Shown in pieces: positions 26,052-35,318 of a stretch of 64,000 nucleotides of DNA. The stretch is from Thermicanus aegyptius DSM 12793 (lineage in GTDB: Bacteria > Bacillota > Bacilli > Thermicanales > Thermicanaceae), in assembly GCF_000510645.1 (NCBI RefSeq), contig NZ_KI783301.1, forward strand, positions 1,308,705 through 1,372,704. The letters run 5' to 3'. The first letter of the stretch is position 1, and each line of letters starts with the position of its first letter. Made by a program: the position numbers and the translations under genes. The notes under the pieces were generated by a model. It was not told the origin of the DNA and ran no database searches. It worked only from the letters and a program-made list of their open reading frames with translations.

Positions 26052-27026
26052 TTAACGGACTTGTACCAATCCGCTTTCATCCAGTTCCCGCATGCGGTTG
26101 AAAGAAGCGATCGCCACTTCAATTTGCGCAGTATTCGGTTCTTTGGTGGTAAGAAGTTGGAGCCAGAGCCCAGGGTAACCTAGATAGCGGAGTATAGGAA
26201 TCTCCCGCATCTTATTGGTGAGAAAGAGGGTCTCATAAGAAAGGCCGATCACGACGGGGATGAGGAGGATTCTCTCTAAGATTCTCTCCCAGAGGGTGTG
26301 ATAAGGGAAAAAATAGTTAAATACGGAGTAGACCAAAACCCCAACGATCGCTGTGAAGATAATGAAACTGGAACCGCAGCGGTAGTGCAGGCGGGAGCTT
26401 TTCTTTACGTTTTCCACCGTTAAAGGGAGGCCTCTTTCATAGGCGTTAATCACCTTATGTTCCGCCCCATGGTATTGAAAGAGACGTTTGATCAGGGGAG
26501 TGATGGAAATAGCATAAAGGTAGAGGAGAAGGAGAAAAATTTTAATAACCCCTTCGATGATGTTGCTTTCGAACCGTTCCCAAGGAGTCCCTTGTGGGAC
26601 CGAGTACAGGATAGGATCTAGGAGACCTGCCAAAAGAGCGGGGACCCCCGTAAAGATGATTTTGCCAACAATAAGGGAGATTACACCCATGACTGCAACC
26701 CCCAGGACAAAGGACCACGAGGTTTTCTCTTCTCTTCCCATCGTTTTTTCAGTTGCATCTTCATCTCCGTCATCCAAATCATACTTCTCCGCAGCGAAAG
26801 AAAGATGGCGGCTCCCATTGGCGCTTGATTGAATAAGAGCAACGATGCCCCTGATAAAAGGGATTTTTTTTAGCCATCTGGTCCACGGCTGTTCCGTCTT
26901 CGGCTGTTCAAAATATTCAATTCTGTTATCCTTTCGACGAATGGCCGTCACATATACATGTTTGCCTCCGAACATGACTCCTTCTATGACCGCCTGACCT
27001 CCATAGAGGTTTCGCTCATTTGCCAT
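26052..27026 (-). CDS. yqhQ: DUF1385 membrane protein YqhQ
   Basis: 324-residue membrane protein of unknown function. Family start NLYGGQAVIEGVMFGGKHVYVTAIRRKD, then IPFIRGIVALIQS, several spans between residues 105 and 265, and the strongly conserved QYHGAEHKVINAYERG with RCGSSFI further on. The histidine/glutamate pattern could bind metal, but no activity is known. A GTG three codons upstream (27035) is possible; ATG 27026 was chosen because GGGTG lies seven bases before it. Confidence 0.92.
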   Translation of the reverse strand: MANERNLYGGQAVIEGVMFGGKHVYVTAIRRKDNRIEYFEQPKTEQPWTRWLKKIPFIRGIVALIQSSANGSRHLSFAAEKYDLDDGDEDATEKTMGREEKTSWSFVLGVAVMGVISLIVGKIIFTGVPALLAGLLDPILYSVPQGTPWERFESNIIEGVIKIFLLLLYLYAISITPLIKRLFQYHGAEHKVINAYERGLPLTVENVKKSSRLHYRCGSSFIIFTAIVGVLVYSVFNYFFPYHTLWERILERILLIPVVIGLSYETLFLTNKMREIPILRYLGYPGLWLQLLTTKEPNTAQIEVAIASFNRMRELDESGLVQVR

Positions 27027-27245
27027 CTTATTCACCCTTACCTTTGCAACTTAAAAAACTCTGCTTTTTATTTTACACCATGAAGAAGAAAAGTGCATTC
27101 CCCAAAAAAGCTTTGATACTTGCCCCTCCCTCTGTTTAATTCCTCATAAAACATTCACTTTATCTTCACAAAGTAGGGGGGCTTACTAGTGGAAACATCA
27201 TTAGAATAGAGATAAACTGTTAAATGAAGAAGGAGGTGTGACCCA

Positions 27246-27611
27246 GTGCGACGGATTTTACTTCTAACCGGCATGCTTGCTCTCTCCGTAATCCTTCTCA
27301 GTGCTTGTGGAAGCGGCAGTAACGCGCCTCAAAATCAAGGTTCGGCTCCACCAACCGGCGAGTCGGGAACGACCACTGAAGGGCAGACGGCAAAGGTGGA
27401 TGCGGCGACGGTATATCAAACCAATTGTGCAAGCTGTCATGGTCAGAACCTGGAAGGAAATGTGGGCCCTGCACTCAATCATATTGGTGCAACACTTTCT
27501 AAAGACCAGATCCTTTCCACTATTAAAAATGGAAAAGGAATCATGCCTGCCAATATTATTCAAGGGGAAGAGGCAGATGCGGTAGCCTCATGGCTGGAAG
27601 GAAAGAAATAA
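27246..27611 (+). CDS. cccB: Cytochrome c551-type lipoprotein
   Basis: Small membrane-anchored electron carrier (121 aa). Lipoprotein signal: hydrophobic core then LSAC at residues 18-21, so Cys21 would be lipid-modified. A low-complexity linker (residues 22-50, rich in G, S, T, Q) leads to one class I cytochrome domain with heme motif CASCH and axial methionine in GIMPAN. Start GTG after AAGGAGGTGTGA. It is close to B. subtilis CccB in length and layout; the neighbour yvjA/prfB context is different here. Donates electrons in respiration, partner unknown. Confidence 0.88.
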   Translation: MRRILLLTGMLALSVILLSACGSGSNAPQNQGSAPPTGESGTTTEGQTAKVDAATVYQTNCASCHGQNLEGNVGPALNHIGATLSKDQILSTIKNGKGIMPANIIQGEEADAVASWLEGKK

Positions 27612-27645
27612 CTCCAGATTTTCTGAAGGGACTTCTTTCATACAT

Positions 27646-27672
27646 AACCGGTGTAAAACCGGCTTTTTTTTT
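27646..27672 (+). terminator. Terminator of the cytochrome gene
   Basis: CCGGT, a GTAAA-type loop, then ACCGG followed by CTTTTTTTTT. Short but with a strong U-tract. Confidence 0.75.
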
Positions 27673-27721
27673 AAAAAGATGGGGAAAATAGTTTAAAAGG
27701 GATTAACGATCAGGAGGCTCC

Positions 27722-28168
27722 ATGAAAGAAAAATCTGATGTAGCAAATCAAGAGCAGAAAACAAGATGGCTTTATGCCCTTGAGGTCGGTTTTTTTGGGG
27801 CGCTGATTTGGAGTGGGGTCTTATATCTCCTCTATTGGCTTCGTCTCTCAAAGCTCTCTCCTTCCCATATCGCGCAAGGCTTTTTAAAGCCGGAATATCT
27901 TTTTCGCTGGGAAGGGGTCTTCTTCTCCCTTATCCTTCTTGCCCTTTATTCCATCCTTGTTTCTTTCTTGTATGTGTATACCTTGGCGAGAATAAATAGC
28001 CCGTGGTTGGGAGTGGCCTTGGGAATCATACTCTGGTCCGCGATGATGGGCTGGCGCTCCATGGATTGGAATACCCTTGCCTCCACCTTATCCATATTTG
28101 TGCTTTATGGTGTCTTTGTAGGCTATTCTTTGTCGGCCGAGTTCTCCAGTCCCGAAGAGATCGAGTAA
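27722..28168 (+). CDS. yqhR: YqhR family membrane protein
   Basis: 148 residues, four membrane spans with the WLYALEVGFFGALIWSGV start and SPWLGVALGIILWSAMMG typical of YqhR. Function unknown. It stands between yqhQ and aroQ as in B. subtilis, although on the opposite strand to yqhQ. Confidence 0.88.
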   Translation: MKEKSDVANQEQKTRWLYALEVGFFGALIWSGVLYLLYWLRLSKLSPSHIAQGFLKPEYLFRWEGVFFSLILLALYSILVSFLYVYTLARINSPWLGVALGIILWSAMMGWRSMDWNTLASTLSIFVLYGVFVGYSLSAEFSSPEEIE

Positions 28169-28232
28169 ACGGGGAGAGATCCTTTAAACCGATAGATCTC
28201 TATGATACAATGCAAGGGAAGGGGGAGAGGGG

Positions 28233-28688
28233 ATGAAAATTCAAGTGATCCACGGCCCGAACTTAAATTTGTTAGGGCAGAGGGAACCTGAGATTTATGG
28301 AAGGATGACGTTGGAGGAAATCGACAACCGCCTTTCCCGATTGGGAAAGGAACTGGGATGCGAGGTTTTCTCTTCCCAGTCAAACCATGAGGGGGAGATT
28401 GTGGACCTCATTCAAAAGGCGGGACAACAGGTACAGGGAATTTTACTGAATCCTGCAGCTTATACCCATACGAGCGTAGCCATTCGGGATGCCATCGCTG
28501 CGGTTGGGTTGCCCACTGTGGAGATTCACCTTTCCAACATACATAAACGTGAATCGTTCCGCCACCACAGTTTTATTTCCCCCGTGGCGATAGGGGTTAT
28601 CGTCGGTTTTGGGGCTTACGGGTATGAAATTGGGCTCCGGGCCTTGGTTCATTACATCAGGGAAGAGGGGAAAAAGATTGGAAAATAG
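28233..28688 (+). CDS. aroQ: 3-dehydroquinate dehydratase, type II
   Basis: Third step of the shikimate pathway. 151 residues, flavodoxin-like dodecamer-forming family. HGPNLNLLG at 7-15 binds substrate, catalytic R17 and Y22 in REPEIYG, then [15 protein letters not shown] and [18 protein letters not shown] with the catalytic histidine. GGGGGAGAGGGG precedes ATG 28233. Its end overlaps papA. Confidence 0.97.
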   Translation: MKIQVIHGPNLNLLGQREPEIYGRMTLEEIDNRLSRLGKELGCEVFSSQSNHEGEIVDLIQKAGQQVQGILLNPAAYTHTSVAIRDAIAAVGLPTVEIHLSNIHKRESFRHHSFISPVAIGVIVGFGAYGYEIGLRALVHYIREEGKKIGK

Positions 28689-29748
28689 AGTAGAAAGAAT
28701 GAGGAACTTTTTTGCCGAGAATCAGATCGAAGCCCTGCTGGTTACTTCGGACCGGAATCGTCAATATCTAAGCGGATTTACAGGAACGACCGGCTATCTG
28801 CTGATTACAGAAAAAGAGGCCCTCTTTTTTACAGATTTTCGTTATCTGGAACAAGCGAAGGAACAATCTCCTCATTTTACCGTGATCGATAATCGCAGAA
28901 AGATGCTGGAGTCGGTGGCTGAAGAAGTGAAAAAAAGAGGACTGAAACACATCGGCTTTGAAGAGAATCATGTAACGTATGGAGAATACAAAAGCTGGCT
29001 ATCCCGCATGGAAGGGGTGGATTGGGTCCCCACCGCCGGCTTGGTTGAACAACTTCGCCTTTTAAAGGATGAGGGAGAGATCCAAAAAATCAGAAAAGCG
29101 GCGGAGATCGCCGATTCGGCTTTTGCTCATATCCTTGCGTATATTAAACCCGGCGTTACGGAAAATGAGGTGGCTTTGGAATTAGAATATACGATGCGTA
29201 AGTTAGGTGCGAGCGCCCCTTCCTTCGATACCATCGTGGCTTCCGGATACCGGTCCGCTATGCCCCACGGTAGAGCCTCCAATAAGAAGATCGAAACAGG
29301 AGAGTTGGTAACCCTTGATTTCGGGGCGGTATATGAAGGGTATGTCTCGGATATGACCAGAACCGTGGCGGTAGGAGAGATTTCACCCAAACTGCATGAG
29401 ATCTATAGAGTTTGTTTAGAAGCCCAGCAGAAGGGAGTAGAGGAGTTGGGACCGGGAATGACAGGACAGGAGGCCGACGCCCTCTGTAGGGATTACATCA
29501 CCTCCCGAGGATATGGGGAAGCCTTTGGACACGCGACGGGACATGGGATCGGCTTAGAGATCCATGAAGGCCCCACCCTTTCCCTCAACAGCGAGATCAT
29601 CCTTCAGCCGGGCATGGTGGTTACGGTGGAACCGGGGATCTACCTGCCTGGCGTTGGTGGTGTGCGGATTGAAGATGACCTCCTGATCACGGAAGATGGA
29701 AGTGAGATCATCACAAAGTCGAAAAAAGAATTGATTCAGCTGGGATAA
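28678..29748 (+). CDS. papA: Xaa-Pro aminopeptidase (M24B)
   Basis: Dinuclear-metal aminopeptidase that removes N-terminal residues before proline. 356 residues. Creatinase N-domain (about 1-130), then pita-bread fold with metal ligands in [17 protein letters not shown] (two Asp), [16 protein letters not shown] (His), [11 protein letters not shown] (Glu) and VRIEDDLLI (Glu). The start is TTG 28678, after GAGGGG and overlapping the end of aroQ, giving the B. subtilis length; longer readings run into aroQ. Confidence 0.93.
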   Translation: MENRVERMRNFFAENQIEALLVTSDRNRQYLSGFTGTTGYLLITEKEALFFTDFRYLEQAKEQSPHFTVIDNRRKMLESVAEEVKKRGLKHIGFEENHVTYGEYKSWLSRMEGVDWVPTAGLVEQLRLLKDEGEIQKIRKAAEIADSAFAHILAYIKPGVTENEVALELEYTMRKLGASAPSFDTIVASGYRSAMPHGRASNKKIETGELVTLDFGAVYEGYVSDMTRTVAVGEISPKLHEIYRVCLEAQQKGVEELGPGMTGQEADALCRDYITSRGYGEAFGHATGHGIGLEIHEGPTLSLNSEIILQPGMVVTVEPGIYLPGVGGVRIEDDLLITEDGSEIITKSKKELIQLG

Positions 29749-29804
29749 TTGTTATATGATAGGGTAGGACTGTATTTTTTCCAAGGGTTTAGGAGGATGA
29801 AAAC

Positions 29805-30362
29805 GTGATTTCGACCAACGATTTTAAGACGGGAGTTACGATTGAGTTGGAAGGAGACCCATGGCAGGTCCTCGATTTCCAACATGTCAAGCCGGGAAAA
29901 GGCTCCCCCTTTGTCCGGGCGAAGATGAAAAATCTCCGCACAGGAAATGTGAGAGAAGATACCTTTCGGGCAGGGGAGAAAGTTCCCCGTGCCCATATTG
30001 AAACCAAAGAGATGCAGTATCTTTATTCAAGCGGCGACGAGTATACTTTTATGGATATGAATACGTATGATCAGATTAATTTGTCCCGTAAACAGATTGA
30101 GTATGAACTAAAATTTTTGAAAGAAAACATGACGGTTTATATGATTGAATATAAAGGAGAGATGTTGGGGATTCAGCTGCCCAACACCGTTGTGCTGGAA
30201 GTGACGGAGACGGAGCCGGGAATCCGGGGAGATACGGCGACGGGCGGTTCTAAGCCGGCCACCCTTGAAACAGGCCATGTGGTAAGCGTTCCCTTTTTCA
30301 TTAATGTGGGGGATAAGCTGATCATCGACACACGAACCGGAGAATATGTTTCCCGAGCCTAA
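29805..30362 (+). CDS. efp: Translation elongation factor P
   Basis: Rescues ribosomes stalled at polyproline. 185 residues, three beta-barrel domains. The loop lysine K32 (VKPGKGSPF) is at the site modified in Bacillus. The end [27 protein letters not shown]-like block is typical of the third domain. GTG start after AGGAGG. The aroQ-papA-efp order is the standard Bacillus one. Confidence 0.97.
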   Translation: MISTNDFKTGVTIELEGDPWQVLDFQHVKPGKGSPFVRAKMKNLRTGNVREDTFRAGEKVPRAHIETKEMQYLYSSGDEYTFMDMNTYDQINLSRKQIEYELKFLKENMTVYMIEYKGEMLGIQLPNTVVLEVTETEPGIRGDTATGGSKPATLETGHVVSVPFFINVGDKLIIDTRTGEYVSRA

Positions 30363-30363
30363 T

Positions 30364-30415
30364 CGAAAAAGAAAAGCCTTATCGTTGTTTGGAGCGATTG
30401 GGCTTTTTCTCTTTC
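30364..30415. terminator. Bidirectional terminator between efp and DUF441 gene
   Basis: GAAAAAGAAAAGCC (30365-30378) faces GGGCTTTTTCTCTTT (30399-30413). A-rich 5' arm and U-rich 3' arm fit use by both convergent genes. Confidence 0.75.
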
Positions 30416-30427
30416 CAAAGGTATCGG

Positions 30428-30868
30428 TTATATTCCAAAATGCCTTAAGATTTGGATAAAGAGGGCGGTAATCCCTGCCGCCATGAGAGGCCCTACCGGA
30501 ATTCCCCGAAAGAAGAGGATACCAAGGATGGATCCGATGACCAATCCGACGATCATGCTGGGCTCCAGCTTTAAGAGTTCCAACCCCTTCCCGTTCATGT
30601 AGGTGGCGATGGCTCCACCCAATAAGGCCATGAGCCCTGGAAGGGTGGTGAAGAGGGGAGAAAAATCCTTCCATTGAATCTTGCCGCTGGCGAAAGGGAC
30701 AAGAACGGACATCATGAGAAAGAGGAGCCCTAGTTCAAGCCCCCTTCGCTCAACGGAAGGGAAGAAACGTTCCAACGAGGTTAACTTCAGAATTAAGAGA
30801 ATGCTTGCTGCGGTCGCAATGATGTGGGAACGGCCCAGCAATCCGATCACGATTAAAACCACTAACAT
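30428..30868 (-). CDS. DUF441 membrane protein (YtwI-like)
   Basis: 146 residues, four spans; conserved glycine-rich segments [21 protein letters not shown] and [26 protein letters not shown] define UPF0756/DUF441. Function unknown. AGGGGAAATC directly before ATG 30868 decides the start; a GTG at 30895 is also in frame. It lies after the sulfolactate genes on the minus strand but 49 bases apart. Confidence 0.85.
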   Translation of the reverse strand: MLVVLIVIGLLGRSHIIATAASILLILKLTSLERFFPSVERRGLELGLLFLMMSVLVPFASGKIQWKDFSPLFTTLPGLMALLGGAIATYMNGKGLELLKLEPSMIVGLVIGSILGILFFRGIPVGPLMAAGITALFIQILRHFGI

Positions 30869-30916
30869 GATTTCCCCTGTCAAGATAAGCCCCACCTATC
30901 TGTTGGCGTTTTATCC

Positions 30917-31654
30917 TCATCTAGTTGGAGAGTATGTTTCAGGATGGACAAATATGCGCCCCTCCTGCAGATAGGGGACCAATGGGATGGTATCCCGCCG
31001 GGATGAGTAGCGAATATCCTCTGTTAGCCCCAGTTGGGCAAGGCGTTTTCCCGTGGCTGTTTTCAAAAGAACCTCTTCAATGCGGTTAATGTTTTGCAAA
31101 TATCCATCATACAGAAGCTGGGAGAAATCGCTTAATTCCAGAGGGTCTTTACTAAGTTCAAAGAGCTTATTAATGAGAAATCCGGCGGCCAAGCCATCTT
31201 CATAGGCAAATTCATTTCTGCTTCCGGCACAATAGAGGGTAAGTTCCTTCCCGATCTGAAGCACTTTTTGGGCCACTGCACTCCCATTGAGAAAGGAACC
31301 GATAAGAACATGTTCACCACGCATTGCCTTTTGGATCGCCCGGGTTCCATTGGTTGTAGATAAGATTAGCCTCTTTCCTTGCAGAGATTGAGAGGAAAGT
31401 TCTGAGGGGGAATTGGAAAAATGGAATCCGCTTATTTTTTTACAGTATCTCTCTCCGGCGAGCAATGTTTCGCTATTTTGCAGAAGAAATGCTTTTCCCA
31501 ACGTTTCTACGGGGATGACTTCGGAGACTCCGGCGAGAAATGCCGCAAGAATCGTGGAGGACGAGCGAAGCACATCGAAGATGACAACCGTCTTCCCCAC
31601 AATCATCTCCCCCTTAATCTCATCGACGGTGGCGATGGATTCGACTCTCATCAT
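30917..31654 (-). CDS. yitC: 2-phosphosulfolactate phosphatase (ComB family)
   Basis: Removes phosphate from 2-phosphosulfolactate to give 3-sulfolactate; second step of the route first described in methanogen coenzyme M synthesis. 245 residues. Family segments: VVIFDVLRSSSTILAAFLAG, LSTTNGTRAI, VLIGSFLNGSAVA and AGSRNEFAYEDGLAAGFLI. ATGATG overlaps the end of the synthase gene, so the two are coupled. B. subtilis has the same pair as yitC-yitD and its spores contain sulfolactate. Confidence 0.9.
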   Translation of the reverse strand: MMRVESIATVDEIKGEMIVGKTVVIFDVLRSSSTILAAFLAGVSEVIPVETLGKAFLLQNSETLLAGERYCKKISGFHFSNSPSELSSQSLQGKRLILSTTNGTRAIQKAMRGEHVLIGSFLNGSAVAQKVLQIGKELTLYCAGSRNEFAYEDGLAAGFLINKLFELSKDPLELSDFSQLLYDGYLQNINRIEEVLLKTATGKRLAQLGLTEDIRYSSRRDTIPLVPYLQEGRIFVHPETYSPTR

Positions 31655-32496
31655 ACCTCTCCTAACACTTCTTTAAAGATAAAGGTATCGGAACGAAGCC
31701 CCCTCCTTAACGCTTCAAGGGCAACCACTTCTCCTGGCGCGATATTTCCCAGGTTTACATTGGTTCCGAACAATTGAATGAAATGCACCTGTTGTTTCTT
31801 TAACGGAGCTTCCCAAATCAAGCGATCTTTATATGCCCAATGATGGACAAAGTCATAGAGGGTAGCGCCATCAAAGTTTCCGTTTTGGTCATAGATTCCG
31901 ACCCCCGTTCCCGATTCCCGTCCCTCCACGATCACATAGGAGACCCCTAAAAAGATGTCGCTTAGAAGTCTTTCTTCCAGCTCTGAAAGGAGAATGATGC
32001 TTCCTTGTTCCTTTTTACCAAATTCAGTAATCACATCTAATCCCGCATCAAGAGCCCGAACGATGATCTCTTTTCGCACGTCAGGGGGATAGGATAGGGT
32101 TCCTTCCGATATTTCGATGGCATTAAAACCGATCTGTGTGATAAGGCTAAGATAGTGGGGGATTTCCTGCTGATAGATGGCTACTTCCGTCAATGTGCCG
32201 CCAGGATAGATCTTCACGCCATATTCCTTGGCAAGCTGAATCTTATGCTTTAGATAATGGCTGGAATATAAAACCGAGGTGCCGAATCCCAGTTTTAAAT
32301 AATCGATATAAGCTCCTGAAACTTCAAGAAGATCCTTAAGTCCGTCAATCCCCAATCCCTTATCAATGACCATCGTAATTCCATTCTCCCTTGGTTTGAG
32401 GTTTCTCGTTTGGCTCGGGTCCGTCAGGGAATGAGGCCAGTTTAACCACGACAATGTTTCTTCTCCCCTTTCTTCTAGGCATAGATATCTGCCCAT
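31651..32496 (-). CDS. yitD: Phosphosulfolactate synthase (ComA family)
   Basis: Adds sulfite to phosphoenolpyruvate to make 2-phosphosulfolactate. 281 residues, TIM barrel. Family segments: ITMVIDKGLGI, YLKLGFGTSVLY, KIYPGGTLTEVA, FNAIEISEGTL, DVITEFGKK and VIVEGRESGTGVGI. The first about 35 residues before the barrel are poorly conserved, so an internal start is possible. It sits between efp and yqhV, close to the spoIIIA operon, unlike in B. subtilis. Confidence 0.9.
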   Translation of the reverse strand: MGRYLCLEERGEETLSWLNWPHSLTDPSQTRNLKPRENGITMVIDKGLGIDGLKDLLEVSGAYIDYLKLGFGTSVLYSSHYLKHKIQLAKEYGVKIYPGGTLTEVAIYQQEIPHYLSLITQIGFNAIEISEGTLSYPPDVRKEIIVRALDAGLDVITEFGKKEQGSIILLSELEERLLSDIFLGVSYVIVEGRESGTGVGIYDQNGNFDGATLYDFVHHWAYKDRLIWEAPLKKQQVHFIQLFGTNVNLGNIAPGEVVALEALRRGLRSDTFIFKEVLGEV

Positions 32497-32594
32497 ACTA
32501 TATGCAGCTCTTCTTCCATCGGTTCATTTCTTTACCCTATGTCTAAGACATCATGGACAGGCATAGGATGTACCAAAAGGGAAGAGAGGTGTAT

Positions 32595-32879
32595 ATGATG
32601 TGGTATCTCTGGCAATGGTTTGATAAGGCGGTGCTTGGCATGGCCTTGCTTCGCCTTCTATCGGGAAGCATCGAGATACTTGCAGCCCTCATCATGCTAA
32701 AAGTAAACGAAGTGGGGAAGGCCCTGGTGGTAAATTCCATGCTTGCCATGGTGGGCCCTTTGATTTTACTGACAACAACAGCCATCGGCTTGGTCGGTGT
32801 CGCCCACCGTTTATCCTTTGATAAAATACTCCTGGTTTTTCTAGGGGTTCTCCTCATTCTGATGGGAGTAAGAAAGTGA
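32595..32879 (+). CDS. yqhV: YqhV family membrane protein
   Basis: 94 residues, three membrane spans, DUF2619. Recognised by LLRLLSGSIEILAALIMLKVNEVGKALVVNS and a C-terminal GVLLILMGVRK. Function unknown; it precedes the spoIIIA operon in B. subtilis as here. GAGAGGTG before two adjacent ATG codons (32595, 32598). Confidence 0.88.
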   Translation: MMWYLWQWFDKAVLGMALLRLLSGSIEILAALIMLKVNEVGKALVVNSMLAMVGPLILLTTTAIGLVGVAHRLSFDKILLVFLGVLLILMGVRK

Positions 32880-32920
32880 AGAGAAGGGATAATAAGAAAT
32901 GAGAAAGGGGAGGGATTAAG

Positions 32921-33433
32921 ATGGAAAAAATAGATAAGAATTTATCCTATATGGAAGGCTTGGTAGAAGGACTTGACTTAGATCCTTCGACCAAAGAGGG
33001 GAGAGCCATCTTTGAACTCATCCAATTCAACAAAAAAATGGCTGAAGAGATCAGGGATTTAAAACTGCGCCTTACGGATCAAGAAGAGTTTATCGAAGCA
33101 CTGGATGAGGATCTCTATGAGGTAGAATCCCTTCTATTTGAATATGAGGGGGATTCCGAGGAGAAGGAGTTCATGGAAAGCGCTGAGAAGAACATTCAGG
33201 GTGATCGTAAGGAAGAACAAGATGAGGGAGATGAGGAAGGCTTTTACGAGATGGAATGTCCCAATTGCGACGAGATGATCTTGATTGATGCCGAATTGAT
33301 GGAGGAGAACGACCAGGTAGAGCTGGTATGCCCTGAATGTAAAGAGGTGATCGTTTTAAATGTGGAGGATCAAAGGTTATCAGGGAACGAGGAGGGTAAG
33401 CCTACCCGCTCCAAGACGGAGGTCCGGCAATAA
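32921..33433 (+). CDS. CD1247 N-terminal domain protein with zinc ribbon
   Basis: 170 residues. The N-terminal helical part (YMEGLVEGLDLDPSTKEGRAIFELI) is the CD1247-type domain found before spoIIIAA in many sporulating Firmicutes. A heptad-like helix (residues about 30-75) and a very acidic linker (75-105) follow, then a zinc ribbon with CPNC and CPEC 26 residues apart. It may hold a regulatory or scaffold role in sporulation; this is inference from position. It ends before a strong terminator. Confidence 0.8.
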   Translation: MEKIDKNLSYMEGLVEGLDLDPSTKEGRAIFELIQFNKKMAEEIRDLKLRLTDQEEFIEALDEDLYEVESLLFEYEGDSEEKEFMESAEKNIQGDRKEEQDEGDEEGFYEMECPNCDEMILIDAELMEENDQVELVCPECKEVIVLNVEDQRLSGNEEGKPTRSKTEVRQ

Positions 33434-33486
33434 CCGTGGATGGCAACATTTCTATTTGATTCGTTTCATACCGGCAACAGATCGAT

Positions 33487-33520
33487 GAAGAGGGCCTACC
33501 GTATCGGCCCTCTTCTTTTA
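33487..33520 (+). terminator. Terminator before the spoIIIA operon
   Basis: GAAGAGGGCC and GGCCCTCTTC pair perfectly (10 bp) around TACCGTATC, followed by TTTTA. It isolates the spoIIIA operon from upstream transcripts. Confidence 0.9.
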
Positions 33521-33550
33521 GTCTAAAGAAGGCCAAGCTTGCATAGAGAT
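33521..33550 (+). promoter_or_regulatory. Possible sigma-E promoter of spoIIIA
   Basis: GTCTAAA (33521-33527), 14 bases, then CATAGAGAT (33542-33550). This loosely fits the sigma-E elements known for spoIIIA in B. subtilis and lies between the terminator and spoIIIAA. The match is weak. Confidence 0.3.
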
Positions 33551-33580
33551 AAGGTAGATTCCTTCAATGGAGGGATAGGA

Positions 33581-34543
33581 ATGGTTGAGGCACTCTTCCA
33601 TTTTCTGCCGGATCACATAGAAAAGGCCCTCAAGCTTCTCCCTGAGACGATCCGCTCTACCCTTGAAGAGGTTCGATTGAGGGCGGAAAGACCGGTGGAA
33701 ATCATTTCTTCCTTGAAAGAAGGATTCTTAACGTCAGCGGGGGATATCACCCCTCTCCCTTCAAACGGTCTCATCGTTTCACCCGACGATATGGCACACA
33801 TCATAAATCTTATGACGAATCATTCCCTTTATGCGATGGAAGAAGAGCTCCGCAGAGGCTATCTCACGCTCCCCGGTGGACATCGGATCGGATTAAGCGG
33901 GAGAGCCGTATTGAAGGGAGGAAGAATATCCCATTTGCATCACATCACCGGACTTAACCTTCGCCTTGCGAGGGAGAAGATTGGTACGGGAGAGGTTCTG
34001 CTGCCTTATATTTGGAACGGAAAAGAGGTCTATAATACGCTTATCATCTCCCCGCCCCGGGCCGGGAAAACCACGCTCATCCGGGATTTGGCGCGGATTT
34101 TTAGCTATGGGGAGTCTCGCTTCGGGATATCGGGCATGCGGGTTGGGGTGGTGGATGAACGCTCCGAAATCGCCGGTTCTTACTTGGGGATCCCCCAGAA
34201 GGACGTGGGGCCGCGAACCGATGTCCTGGATGGATGTCCTAAGGCGGAAGGGATGATGATGATGATCCGCTCCATGTCTCCTCAACTTTTAATCACCGAT
34301 GAGATCGGCCAAGAAGAAGATGTGGTTGCTTTATTGGAAGCAATTAATGCAGGAATTTATCTCATTGCCACCGCCCATGGGGAGAAGTTGGACGAGATCG
34401 AGAAAAGGCCGATTCTACAAAAAATTTTCCGTTACCAAGTATTTCAACGGATCATCTTCTTAAGCAGAAGAAAAGGAGCGGGAACGATAGAGGCCGTTTA
34501 TGATGGCCAAGGAAAGCGGGTTTTGGGGGGGAATCTCAGATGA
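33581..34543 (+). CDS. spoIIIAA: Stage III sporulation protein AA (ATPase)
   Basis: Secretion-type ATPase of the SpoIIIA-SpoIIQ channel between mother cell and forespore. 320 residues. GSLTLPGGHRIGLSGRA-like block (YLTLPGGHRIGLSGRAV), Walker A PPRAGKTT at about 158-165, GMRVGVVDERSEIAGSYLG and the Walker B region LLITDEIGQEEDV. GGAGGGATAGGA before ATG 33581 fixes the start. First gene of the eight-gene operon; its end overlaps spoIIIAB by four bases. Confidence 0.96.
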   Translation: MVEALFHFLPDHIEKALKLLPETIRSTLEEVRLRAERPVEIISSLKEGFLTSAGDITPLPSNGLIVSPDDMAHIINLMTNHSLYAMEEELRRGYLTLPGGHRIGLSGRAVLKGGRISHLHHITGLNLRLAREKIGTGEVLLPYIWNGKEVYNTLIISPPRAGKTTLIRDLARIFSYGESRFGISGMRVGVVDERSEIAGSYLGIPQKDVGPRTDVLDGCPKAEGMMMMIRSMSPQLLITDEIGQEEDVVALLEAINAGIYLIATAHGEKLDEIEKRPILQKIFRYQVFQRIIFLSRRKGAGTIEAVYDGQGKRVLGGNLR

Positions 34544-35058
34544 CGATAAAGGGTTTCGGGGCTCTCCTCGTTTTACTCATGGCCACATTGGCCGGCTTTC
34601 TCATCTCAAACCGTTTTTCCGGAAGAACAAAAGAGATAAGACAGTTAGAGAACCTCCTCCTCGCTCTGGAAACGGAGATTCTCTATGGGGCGAAACCCCT
34701 TGGGGAGATCATAAGGAGGATCGGGGAAAGGGAAAAGGGACCGATCGCCCACATATGCCAAAGAATTGCAGTAAGGCTGAAGGAAAGGGAATTTACCTTT
34801 TGGCAAGTGTGGGAGGAGGAGTTGAGAAGGGGTTGGCCCACCACCCATCTAAAGGGGGATGAACAGGAGGTTCTCCTCCAATTAGGTTCCGTCCTTGGCC
34901 TTTCCGATAGGGAAACCCAAAGAAATCATCTGCGGCTTGCCCTGGCCCACCTGAGAGCGGAAGAAAAGGAAGCAATGGACGATCAAGCAAAATATGAGAA
35001 ATTATCGAGGACACTTGGATTTTTAAGCGGACTTTTGCTCGTCATACTAATGTATTAA
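34540..35058 (+). CDS. spoIIIAB: Stage III sporulation protein AB
   Basis: 172 residues: N-terminal membrane span (ALLVLLMATLAGFLIS), a cytoplasmic-type helical domain with RQLENLLLALETEILYGAKPLGEII, and a second hydrophobic segment at the C-terminus (GFLSGLLLVILMY). This is the layout of GspF-like SpoIIIAB. Overlaps spoIIIAA. Confidence 0.95.
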   Translation: MTIKGFGALLVLLMATLAGFLISNRFSGRTKEIRQLENLLLALETEILYGAKPLGEIIRRIGEREKGPIAHICQRIAVRLKEREFTFWQVWEEELRRGWPTTHLKGDEQEVLLQLGSVLGLSDRETQRNHLRLALAHLRAEEKEAMDDQAKYEKLSRTLGFLSGLLLVILMY

Positions 35059-35073
35059 TTGGAGGAGCTTTAC

Positions 35074-35277
35074 ATGGGTATCGATGTAAGCACCATCTTT
35101 TACATCGCCGGCATTGGAATTATCATCGCCATGATTCACACGGTCCTAAAACAGGCGGGCAAAGAAGATTGGGCCCATTGGGTTACCTTGATCGGCTTTA
35201 TCGTAGTCCTCTACATGGTATCCACCTATATCCAAACCCTCTTTCAACATTTGCAAAGGGTTTTTAAATTTTACTGA
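35074..35277 (+). CDS. spoIIIAC: Stage III sporulation protein AC
   Basis: 67 residues, two membrane spans (IFYIAGIGIIIAMIHTVLKQAGKED, VTLIGFIVVLYMV). TTGGAGGAG before ATG 35074. Confidence 0.95.
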   Translation: MGIDVSTIFYIAGIGIIIAMIHTVLKQAGKEDWAHWVTLIGFIVVLYMVSTYIQTLFQHLQRVFKFY

Positions 35278-35318
35278 TCCGGTTTCGATTTGAAAAGCGG
35301 AACAAGGGGATTTTTATC

